Source: Lysobacter auxotrophicus
GTDB lineage: Bacteria > Pseudomonadota > Gammaproteobacteria > Xanthomonadales > Xanthomonadaceae
Assembly: GCF_027924565.1 (NCBI RefSeq)
Contig: NZ_AP027041.1
Location: 310,001 to 374,000, forward strand
Direction of reading: 5' to 3'
DNA length: 64,000 nt
This document shows positions 19,336-27,017 of the stretch, one piece after another. Below the pieces are notes generated by a model that was given only the letters and a program-made list of their open reading frames with translations, did not search any database and was not told where the DNA came from. The position numbers and the translations under genes are program-made. Positions within the stretch are counted from its first letter, which is position 1; every line of letters starts with the position of its first letter.

Positions 19336-22110
19336 ATGACCGACACGCCCCGCCTCGTCCTCATCGACGGCTCCAGTTATCTCTATCGCGCCTTCCATGC
19401 GCTCCCGCCGCTCACCAACGACGCCGGCGAACCCACCGGCGCCCTGTTCGGCGTGGTCAACATGCTGCGCGCGACGCTGAAGGAACAGCCCGCGTACGTC
19501 GCCTTCGTGGTCGACGCGCCTGGCAAGACCTTCCGCGACGACCTGTATCCCGAGTACAAGGCCAATCGTGCGGCGATGCCCGACGACCTGCGCGCGCAGC
19601 TGCAGCCGATGTGCGACATCGTCAACGCGTTGGGCATGACGATCCTTCGCATCGAAGGCGTCGAGGCCGACGACGTGATCGGCACGCTCGCCGTGCGCGC
19701 GGCGGAGCAGGGCATCGACGTGACGATCTCCACCAGCGACAAGGATTTCGCGCAGCTCGTGCGTCCGGGCATCGCGCTGGTGAACACCATGAGCGGCAGC
19801 CGGCTGGATTCGGAGTCCGGCGTCATCGACAAGTTCGGCGTGCGCCCGGACCAGATCATCGACCTGCTCGCGCTGATGGGCGACAGCGTCGACAACATTC
19901 CCGGCGTCGAAAAATGCGGGCCGAAAACCGCCGCGAAGTGGCTCGGCGAATACGGCACGCTCGACAACGTCATCGCGCATGCGGAGCAGATCAAGGGCAA
20001 GATCGGCGAGAACCTGCGCGCCGCGCTGCCGCGGCTGCCGCTCAACCGCACGCTGACGACGATCAAAACCGACGTCGAACTCGAACAGGGTCCGACGGAC
20101 CTCGTGCTGCGCGACCGCCACGCCGGCGAGCTGCGCGAGCTGTACGCGCGCTACGGCTTCAAGCAGGCGCTGAAGGAACTCGAAGGCCCCGGCGCGGTGG
20201 TCGAGGACCACGCCGGCAGCCCGGCGGGCGTGCGCAACACCGCGGCCGGCTATGCGCGCTCGGGTGCGCCGGCCGAAGGCGTGGACCCGTCGCTCTCGGC
20301 GAAGGGCGAGTACGAGGCGATCCTCACGCCGGAGCAGTTCGACGAGTGGCTCGAGCGCCTGCGCGCGTCGGAGGAATTCGCCTTCGACACCGAGACCGAT
20401 TCGCTCGACCCGATGCAGGCCAACCTCATCGGCCTGAGCCTCGCGGCCGAACCCGGTCGCGGGGCGTACCTGCCGCTCGGCCACGATTATCCCGGCGCGC
20501 CGAAGCAGCTCGACCGCACCGAAGCGCTCGCCGCGCTGCGCACGCTGTTCGAGGATCCCACGCGCAAGAAGATGGGTCAGCACGGCAAGTACGACCTGCA
20601 CGTGCTGCGCCGCAACGGCATCGAAGTGCGCAACTACGCCGACGACACGATGCTGCAGAGCTTCGTCTACAACGCGACGGCGACGCGCCACGACATGGAT
20701 TCGCTCGCCAAGCGCTACCTCGGCTACGACACCGTGCGCTACGAGGACGTCGCCGGGAAGGGCGCGAAGTCGATTCCGTTCTCGCAGGTGTCCATCGAGG
20801 ACGCCATGCGTTACGCGGCCGAGGATGCCGACGTCACGCTGCGCCTGCATCGCGTGCTGTCGCCGAAGGTCGAAGCGGTGTCGGGCCTGTCGCACGTCTA
20901 CCACGAGATCGAGATGCCGCTGGTGCAGGTGCTCGAACGCGTCGAAGCCAACGGCGTGATGGTCGATGCCGACGAGTTGCGCCGGCAGTCGGCGGACCTG
21001 GGCAAGCGCATGCTCGCCGCGCAGCAGAAAGCGACGGAGCTGGCCGGTCGCACGTTCAACCTCGATTCGCCCAAGCAGCTCGGCCAGCTGCTGTTCGACG
21101 AACTCAAGCTCCCGGCGCTGGTGAAGACGCCGTCCGGTGCGCCGTCGACGAACGAGGAAGCGCTGGAAGCGATCGCCGACCAGCACGAACTGCCGCGCGT
21201 GATCCTGGAATACCGCGGCCTGTCGAAGCTGCGCAGCACCTACACCGACAAGCTGCCCGAGATGGTCAACCGCGACACCGGTCGCGTGCACACCAGCTAC
21301 CACCAGGCGGGCGCGGCAACGGGGCGACTCGCATCGAGCGATCCGAACCTGCAGAACATCCCGATCCGCACCGACGACGGCCGTCGCATCCGCCAGGCGT
21401 TCGTCGCGCCGGAAGGCCGCCGCATCGTGGCCTGCGACTACTCGCAGATCGAGCTGCGGATCATGGCGCACCTGTCGGAGGATCCGAGCCTGCTGCGCGC
21501 GTTCGAGTCCGGCGCCGACATCCACCGCGCGACCGCGGCGGAAGTGTTCGGCAGGCCGTTCGACGAGGTCACCCACAACGAGCGCCGCGCGGCGAAGGCG
21601 ATCAACTTCGGCCTGATGTACGGCATGGGCGCGTTCGGGCTGGCGCGACAGCTCAACATCTCGCGCGGCGAGGCGCAGGATTACATCGCGCTGTATTTCA
21701 GCCGGTATCCGGGCGTGCGCGATTTCATGGAGCGCACGCGCCAGCAGGCGCGCGAGCAGGGCTACGTCGAGACGGTGTTCGGACGGCGCCTCTACCTGGA
21801 CAACATCCACGCGCGCAACCAGGGCCTGCGTGCCGGTGCCGAACGCGCGGCGATCAACGCGCCGATGCAGGGCACGGCGGCGGACATCATCAAGCTGGCG
21901 ATGATCTCCATCGATGGCTGGCTGGCCGACCACCGCGACCGCGCGCTGATGGTGCTGCAGGTGCACGACGAACTGGTGTTCGAGGTCGAGACCGGATTCG
22001 TCGATACTTTGGTGAACGAGGCGCGCGATCGGATGTCGCGGGCGGCCGGATTGCGGGTTCCGCTGCTGGTGGACACGGGCGTGGGCCTTAACTGGGACGA
22101 GGCGCACTGA
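19336..22110 (+). CDS. polA: DNA polymerase I
   Basis: 924 residues, full length. It fills gaps and removes RNA primers in replication and repair. The 5'-3' exonuclease domain spans residues 1-300. The 3'-5' proofreading domain follows, with DTE at 351-353, HGKYDLHVL and the AAEDADVT motif, so proofreading residues look intact. Polymerase motifs: A, CDYSQIELRI with Asp701; B, RRAAKAINFGLMYGM; C, QVHDELVF with Asp878-Glu879. The long open frame that runs upstream to 19072 has no start signal; the polymerase family start is MTDTPRLVLIDGSSYLYRA. Downstream lies a small RNA candidate, an arrangement comparable to spf after polA in enterics. Confidence 0.97.
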   Translation: MTDTPRLVLIDGSSYLYRAFHALPPLTNDAGEPTGALFGVVNMLRATLKEQPAYVAFVVDAPGKTFRDDLYPEYKANRAAMPDDLRAQLQPMCDIVNALGMTILRIEGVEADDVIGTLAVRAAEQGIDVTISTSDKDFAQLVRPGIALVNTMSGSRLDSESGVIDKFGVRPDQIIDLLALMGDSVDNIPGVEKCGPKTAAKWLGEYGTLDNVIAHAEQIKGKIGENLRAALPRLPLNRTLTTIKTDVELEQGPTDLVLRDRHAGELRELYARYGFKQALKELEGPGAVVEDHAGSPAGVRNTAAGYARSGAPAEGVDPSLSAKGEYEAILTPEQFDEWLERLRASEEFAFDTETDSLDPMQANLIGLSLAAEPGRGAYLPLGHDYPGAPKQLDRTEALAALRTLFEDPTRKKMGQHGKYDLHVLRRNGIEVRNYADDTMLQSFVYNATATRHDMDSLAKRYLGYDTVRYEDVAGKGAKSIPFSQVSIEDAMRYAAEDADVTLRLHRVLSPKVEAVSGLSHVYHEIEMPLVQVLERVEANGVMVDADELRRQSADLGKRMLAAQQKATELAGRTFNLDSPKQLGQLLFDELKLPALVKTPSGAPSTNEEALEAIADQHELPRVILEYRGLSKLRSTYTDKLPEMVNRDTGRVHTSYHQAGAATGRLASSDPNLQNIPIRTDDGRRIRQAFVAPEGRRIVACDYSQIELRIMAHLSEDPSLLRAFESGADIHRATAAEVFGRPFDEVTHNERRAAKAINFGLMYGMGAFGLARQLNISRGEAQDYIALYFSRYPGVRDFMERTRQQAREQGYVETVFGRRLYLDNIHARNQGLRAGAERAAINAPMQGTAADIIKLAMISIDGWLADHRDRALMVLQVHDELVFEVETGFVDTLVNEARDRMSRAAGLRVPLLVDTGVGLNWDEAH

Positions 22111-22273
22111 CCGTTCGTCGGAACCGCGAACCGGCAGTTTTCGTGCCATGGGGCGCTTAACGCGGATTTCGCTGGGCGCCCGGGGAAAAACGTTTTCAGG
22201 ACGGTGAATGCCTCCTGAATCCAACGAATTGTTAACCCGGATCTTCACGAACCATCCATGTACGGAATGGTCA

Positions 22274-22279
22274 TATAGG
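22274..22279 (+). promoter_or_regulatory. Putative -10 box of the small RNA
   Basis: TATAGG lies at a suitable distance from a predicted RNA start near 22284-22286. The -35 region (around 22251) is not consensus, so an activator or a different start is possible. Confidence 0.35.
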
Positions 22280-22283
22280 TCGC

Positions 22284-22400
22284 GACAGGTGCAACGCCTG
22301 TCGCCGATCTCTCCCTCCCCTGGAGTGATCCCGGAGCGAAGGCCCCTCCCCAGGTCCCGCTCCCCAGCCCCGCCGGCCCCCCCTGCCTGCGGGGCTTTTT
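22284..22400 (+). ncRNA. C-rich small RNA, sX13-like candidate
   Basis: About 117 nt. It opens with a hairpin (GACAGG at 22284-22289 pairing with CCTGTC at 22297-22302), continues with several C-rich single-stranded tracts (around 22308-22320, 22342-22351 and 22360-22370), and ends with a strong terminator: GCCCCGC 22367-22373, GCGGGGC 22389-22395, then TTTTT. Xanthomonas sX13 is, from memory, about 115 nt, has C-rich loops that pair with G-rich mRNA sites, and lies next to polA. Position, size and composition all agree, but I have not aligned the two. Confidence 0.65.
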
Positions 22401-22420
22401 AATTTTCCGCATTCGCGAAA

Positions 22421-22458
22421 AATAAAAACCCCAAGTTTTCGCTGTGCGAAAACTCGGG
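22421..22458 (-). terminator. Leftward Rho-independent terminator
   Basis: On the minus strand a stem of CCCGAGTTTTCGC with its partner, around a three-base loop, is followed by TTTTTATTTTT. It lies 346 bp beyond the hemF stop, back to back with the small RNA terminator. Confidence 0.75.
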
Positions 22459-22803
22459 CCCCGGCTCATCACTCTCCGATCCCTGCGGCTGCCGCCGCGC
22501 CCCCTTACCAAGGGGGCTGGTTCCTTCGGTTGGCGTGCTGTCTGTTGCGCGCGGCTACTCCTGCGACGTCTTTCTTTAGGGCGTCATCCAGCCGGAGGCC
22601 GGGACCCAGGCCGATAACGGCTGGGCAATCCCAGGTTTTGTAGCCCGGGTAAGCGAAGCGCACCCGGGGCGCGACTGCCTCCAATCTGCTCCGACCGGCG
22701 TTGCCTGATTGCGCGGGGTTCTGCGCCGACACTTCTTGCAACGTCATTCCGGCGAAGGCCGGGATCCAGGCTCGCAGCGCGTCCGTGATGCGCGATCGAA
22801 AGC

Positions 22804-23760
22804 TCAGCCGAGCTCACTCAACCAATCGCGCGGGCGCAGGTAGTCCGCCAGGCGCGCCTCGGCGCTGCCTTCCTCCGGCGCGAAGCCGTACTCCCAGCGC
22901 ACCAGCGGCGGGAGGCTCATGAGGATCGATTCGGTGCGGCCGCCCGATTGCAGGCCGAACAGCGTGCCGCGGTCGAAAACAAGGTTGAACTCGACGTAGC
23001 GGCCGCGGCGGTACAGCTGGAAATCGCGCTCGCGCTCACCGTACGGCATTTCCTTGCGGCGCTCGACGATGGGCAGGTAGGCATCGAGGAATCCGTCGCC
23101 CACGGCGCGCAGGTACGCGAAGTCCGCGTCGGCGTCCTCGTGCAGGTCATCGAAGAACAGGCCGCCGACGCCGCGCGTTTCGTTGCGATGCTTCAGGAAA
23201 AAGTACTCGTCGCACCAGTGCTTATGTTTCTCGTAGCGCGCCTGGCCGCCGAAGGGCTCGCACAACTCGCGCGCGGTGCGATGCCAGTGCAGCACGTCCT
23301 CGTCGACCGGATAGAACGGCGTCAGGTCGAAGCCGCCGCCGAACCACCACGCCACCGTTTCGCCATCGCGCACCGCTCGGAAGTGGCGCACGTTCGCGTG
23401 CGTGGTCGGCAAGTGCGGATTGCGCGGGTGGAACACGAGCGATACGCCGACCGCGCGCCACGAAGCGCCCGCGAGTTCCGGTCGCGCCGCGGTCGCCGAC
23501 GGCGGCAGCTTCGTGCCGGACACGTCGGAGAAGCCGATGCCCGCCTGTTCGAACACCGCGCCGTCGCGCAGCACGCGGGTACGTCCACCGCCGCCGCCAA
23601 GCGCGTTTCCGCCGACGCTGGCGTCGTCGGGAGCCCGCTGCCACTGATCCTCGCGAAACCGCGCTTTGCCGTCGGCGTGTTCGATGGCCGCGCAGATGCG
23701 GTCCTGCAGCTCGGTGAGGTAGGCACGGACGTCGTCGAAAGCCGGGGCAGGCGAGCTCAT
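22804..23760 (-). CDS. hemF: Oxygen-dependent coproporphyrinogen III oxidase
   Basis: 318 residues, usual HemF length. It converts coproporphyrinogen III to protoporphyrinogen IX in haem synthesis using O2. Diagnostic stretches: [54 protein letters not shown] and, near the end, [13 protein letters not shown] start at ATG 23760 (MSSPAPAF); the upstream in-frame GTG at 23766 has no better ribosome binding site. It is a monocistronic leftward gene, and its product would help supply haem for the cydAB oxidase encoded 6 kb away. Confidence 0.95.
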   Translation of the reverse strand: MSSPAPAFDDVRAYLTELQDRICAAIEHADGKARFREDQWQRAPDDASVGGNALGGGGGRTRVLRDGAVFEQAGIGFSDVSGTKLPPSATAARPELAGASWRAVGVSLVFHPRNPHLPTTHANVRHFRAVRDGETVAWWFGGGFDLTPFYPVDEDVLHWHRTARELCEPFGGQARYEKHKHWCDEYFFLKHRNETRGVGGLFFDDLHEDADADFAYLRAVGDGFLDAYLPIVERRKEMPYGERERDFQLYRRGRYVEFNLVFDRGTLFGLQSGGRTESILMSLPPLVRWEYGFAPEEGSAEARLADYLRPRDWLSELG

Positions 23761-23875
23761 GTTCACAGGGACATAGCGGGGCAGGCGCGCATGATAGCCG
23801 CCGCCCGTTCAGGGGGCCGTCGACGGAGCGGCGTACGCCGGGGTCGCGACGATCATCAGGTGTGGGAGGTGTGTG

Positions 23876-25495
23876 ATGCGCATGCTCCGCCCGTGTGTGC
23901 TGTCCTGCGTTCTCATCGCCGCGCTGTCGGCGACCTCGTGCAAGCGCGAGGCCGCGCCCGCGGCTTCCACCGCACCCACGCCCGCGGCGCCCGCGCCGGC
24001 GAGCGCGCCACCGCCGGCCGCACAGGCGCCCGCGCAGCGCGTGTTCGCGCAGGAAGAACTCGACCAGATGGTCGCGCCGATCGCGCTGTATCCCGACTCG
24101 TTGCTCACGCAGGTGCTGATGGCCGCGACGTATCCGGGCAACGTCGCCGATGCGGTCGCGTGGTCGAAGGCGCATCCCGATGCGAAGGGCGACGCGGCGG
24201 TGAAGCTCGTCGCGGACCAGCCGTGGGATCCGAGCGTGCAATCGCTGGTGGCGTTTCCGCAGGTGATGTCGACGCTCTCGCAGGACCCGGGCTGGGTGCA
24301 GCGCCTGGGCGACGCGTTCCTGGCGCAACCGTCCGATGTGATGGATGCCGTGCAGCGCCTGCGCCGCGCCGCGCAGGCGGCCGGCAACCTGCGCAGTTCA
24401 GAGCAGCAGACGGTGACGGTCCTGCCCGCGCAGGCGGCGCCGACGACGGTCGTGGTCGAAGGTAGCGCGGCCCCTGCGCCGCAGGCGCAGATCATCCAGA
24501 TCGAACCGGCCAATCCGGAGGTCGTCTACGTTCCCAGCTACAACCCGACCACGGTGTATGGCGCGTGGCCGTATCCGTCGTACCCGCCGGCGTACTACCC
24601 GCCGGCGCCCGCGTGGTATCCGGGCGGCGTGCTCGCCGCGGGGCTGGCGTTCGGTACCGGCGTGGCGGTCGCCGACGCGTTGTGGGGCGATTGGGACTGG
24701 CATGGCGGCGACGTCGACATCGACGTGAACCGCTACAACAACATCAACGTGAATCGCCGCATCGACGCGAACCAGAACGTGTGGCGTCACGACGCCAACT
24801 TCCGCGGCGACGTGCCGTATCGCGATGCACGCAGCCGCGAGCAGTTCGGCCAGCAGCGACTGCCGGGCGCCGACCAGCGGCAGCAGTTCCGCGGCAACGA
24901 CGCGGCGCACCAGGCCAGCCGGGATCGCGCGCGGCAGGAGATGGAGCGGCGGGGGTTCGAGGCGCCTGCCGCGAGCAATCGCCAGGCGCAGGAGCGCGCA
25001 CGCGAGGCCGGGCGCGATATCCAGAATCGCCCCGGCGGGCTGGATGCGCGCACCGGAGCGGGCGGCGCGGGCGTGCAGCGCGACCCCGCGCGCGAACGCG
25101 CCCGCGAAACGGCGCACGCGCGTACGCAGCAGGCCTCGCAGCGCGATGCGTCGCAGGCGCGCGATCGCGCCAGCGCCGGCACGCATCGCGACGCCGGTCC
25201 GCGCACGACGCACGCGAACCTGCAGGCGCGCGACGCGGCGCGCGGATCGCACGCTGGCGGCATGCAGCATTCGCAGGTGAACCAGCCGCGCCTGAAGGAC
25301 CACGCGCAATCGCGCCCGGCGCACGAGGTCTCGCGCAACAACGCCTTCGAAGGCGCGCGGCATCCGCAGCAGTCGCGCGCGCAGGTCGAGCGCGGGCAGC
25401 AGAGCCGGCAGATGCAGCAGCGTCCGCAGTCATCGCGCTCCGGCGGGCACCAGGTGCAGCGCCAGTCGCACGGCGGCGGCGGGCGGCGCCGCGGC
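23876..25495 (+). CDS. DUF3300 lipoprotein
   Basis: 540 codons including the stop region; GGGAGG lies six bases before ATG 23876. The signal peptide ends in a likely lipobox (SATSC with Cys near residue 22). A Pro/Ala linker leads to the DUF3300 domain from about residue 58 (LDQMVAPIALYPDSLLTQVLMA) to 260 (VVYVPSYNPTTVYGAWPYP). The last 220 residues are an Arg/Gln/Ala-rich, His-containing low-complexity tail. Function unknown. It is followed by a DUF2950 gene, and the two domains are commonly neighbours. The tail is basic enough to bind nucleic acid or anionic envelope polymer, which is speculation. The stop codon ends at about 25498. Confidence 0.85.
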
Positions 25496-25535
25496 TGATC
25501 GCGTTTCGATGGCAGGTTCGACGAGGAGTCCTTCG

Positions 25536-26432
25536 ATGAAGCGTGCATCCTGGATCATGCTGGCCGTGTCCTTCGCACTGAGCGTCGCGCCGGCGTTCGC
25601 GCAGAGTGCGTATCCCACCGCGGACGCGGCGGCGAACGCGTTCGTCTCCGCCGTCGAGACGCGCGACCAGGCGGCGTTGCAGGAGGTGCTCGGCGCGCAG
25701 TGGCGCGACTACATCCCGATGGAAGGCATCGACCGCGAGGACGTCGACGCGTTCCTCGCGATGTGGAAGCAGTCGCATCGCGTGATCGCCGACGGCGCGA
25801 CGGCGAAGCTCGCCGTCGGCGACGGTGGCTGGACGCTGCCGATCCCGCTGAAGCAGGACAAGGCCGGTTGGCGGTTCGACCCGAAGGCCGGTGGCGAGGA
25901 AATGCGCGTGCGGCGCATCGGCCGCAACGAGCTCGCCGTGCTGCAGGCGGTACAGGCGTATCGCGACGCGCAGCTGGATTATGCCGAGCACGACCACGAC
26001 GGCGACGGCGTGCTCGAATACGCGCAGCACATCCTCAGCAGCGACGGAAAGCACGACGGACTGTACTGGCCCGAGGATGGCAGCGCGGACGTGAGCCCGC
26101 TCGGCCCGCTGTTCGGCGATGACCTGCCCAAGGGCGATTACCTTGGCTACCGCTATCGCATCCTCACCTCGCAGGGCGCGTCCGCGCCGGGCGGTGCGCG
26201 CGATTACCGCATCGACGGCCGCATGACGCGCGGCTTCGCGCTGATCGCATGGCCGGCGAAATACGGCGATACGGGCGTGATGAGCTTCATGATCGGGCCG
26301 GACGGGCAGGTGTTCGAGAAGGACCTCGGCCCGGGCGGCGAAGCGGTCGCAAAAGGGATGAAGGGCTTCGATCCGGATTCGAGCTGGAGCGAGGCGAAGA
26401 CGCCGGATTCGCCAGCGACGGCGACGCGATAA
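25536..26432 (+). CDS. DUF2950 exported protein
   Basis: 298 residues. GAGGAG seven bases before ATG 25536 sets the start, and a signal peptide ends at APAFAQ. The body matches DUF2950: AYPTADAAANAFVSAVETRD, QAYRDAQLDYAEHDHDGDGV, an acidic calcium-site-like stretch, then KGDYLGYRYRILTSQG. The function is unknown. It sits 37 bp after the DUF3300 gene, and the pair probably forms one envelope operon. Confidence 0.85.
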   Translation: MKRASWIMLAVSFALSVAPAFAQSAYPTADAAANAFVSAVETRDQAALQEVLGAQWRDYIPMEGIDREDVDAFLAMWKQSHRVIADGATAKLAVGDGGWTLPIPLKQDKAGWRFDPKAGGEEMRVRRIGRNELAVLQAVQAYRDAQLDYAEHDHDGDGVLEYAQHILSSDGKHDGLYWPEDGSADVSPLGPLFGDDLPKGDYLGYRYRILTSQGASAPGGARDYRIDGRMTRGFALIAWPAKYGDTGVMSFMIGPDGQVFEKDLGPGGEAVAKGMKGFDPDSSWSEAKTPDSPATATR

Positions 26433-26521
26433 CGATCACTCAGAATCTTTCTAGTCATTACGTACGGAAAGCGCGTGTTCGCGTCGGCACACTGCGAATT
26501 CCTTCACACGTAGACCGACGA

Positions 26522-26902
26522 ATGAGATTCCACGCCATCGTTCTGACCGCCGCCTTCCTGATCCCTGCCGCCGCATACGCGAGCGACGAATGCGAGAAGT
26601 ATCGAACCAGCTACGACAAGACCTACTGCATGGCGAAGCTGTTCGTCGAATCCGACAAGGAGCTCAATTCCACTTACAACGAGCTGCGCGGCAAGATCGG
26701 TGCCGCCTCGAAAGAGCAGCTCAAGAGCACGCAGGTCGCATGGATTCGCCATCGCGACAACGCATGCGAGGCATACGGCACGATCGACGTGGACTGCAAT
26801 TACCGCGTGAATCGCGAGCGCGCGGAATACCTGCGCGATCGGCTTCGCGAGTGCAAGGCTGGAACGTGCCGCAGCGACATGATCGTGAAGCGGTCGTGGT
26901 GA
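26522..26902 (+). CDS. LprI-like (DUF1311) periplasmic protein
   Basis: 126 residues with a clear signal peptide (MRFHAIVLTAAFLIPAAAYA). The mature part has four or more cysteines and the LprI/DUF1311 pattern CMAKLFVESDKELNSTYNEL...KSTQVAWIRHRDNAC. Mycobacterial LprI inhibits lysozyme; most proteobacterial members are uncharacterised. No good ribosome binding site is visible, but ATG 26522 is the only start that retains the signal peptide. It lies 89 bp after the DUF2950 gene and may share its promoter or have its own. Confidence 0.8.
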   Translation: MRFHAIVLTAAFLIPAAAYASDECEKYRTSYDKTYCMAKLFVESDKELNSTYNELRGKIGAASKEQLKSTQVAWIRHRDNACEAYGTIDVDCNYRVNRERAEYLRDRLRECKAGTCRSDMIVKRSW

Positions 26903-26968
26903 AAAAGCTCGCGGCGAACTACTGATCAAAACTCCGCGGCGATGCATTGCACGCGTTGGCCCTCGCCA

Positions 26969-26990
26969 CCCCTCTCCTGTAGCGGGAGAA
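26969..26990 (-). terminator. CCCCTCTCC hairpin 3' of the second S9 peptidase
   Basis: CCCTCTCC pairs imperfectly with GGGAGAAGGG. It lies about 27 bases past the peptidase stop codon, in the same position relative to its gene as copies near 1899 and 41198. Confidence 0.4.
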
Positions 26991-27017
26991 GGGCTCGAGC
27001 GCGGATGCAGCGCGTGG

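Larger units (their letters stand above)
22111..22803. other. polA-hemF intergenic region
   Basis: This 693-bp gap has no supported protein gene. It holds the sRNA candidate (22284-22400), a leftward terminator (22421-22458), a half GTAGCCCGGG element (22640-22670), and two GTCAT..CCGG repeats (22581-22611 and 22742-22770) close to the hemF stop codon. Confidence 0.7.

Noticed and set aside
18817-22248. 1143-codon open frame opposite polA and ada
   Set aside because: Low-complexity Arg/His/Val-rich translation with no domain. It crosses two well-supported genes, one on each strand.
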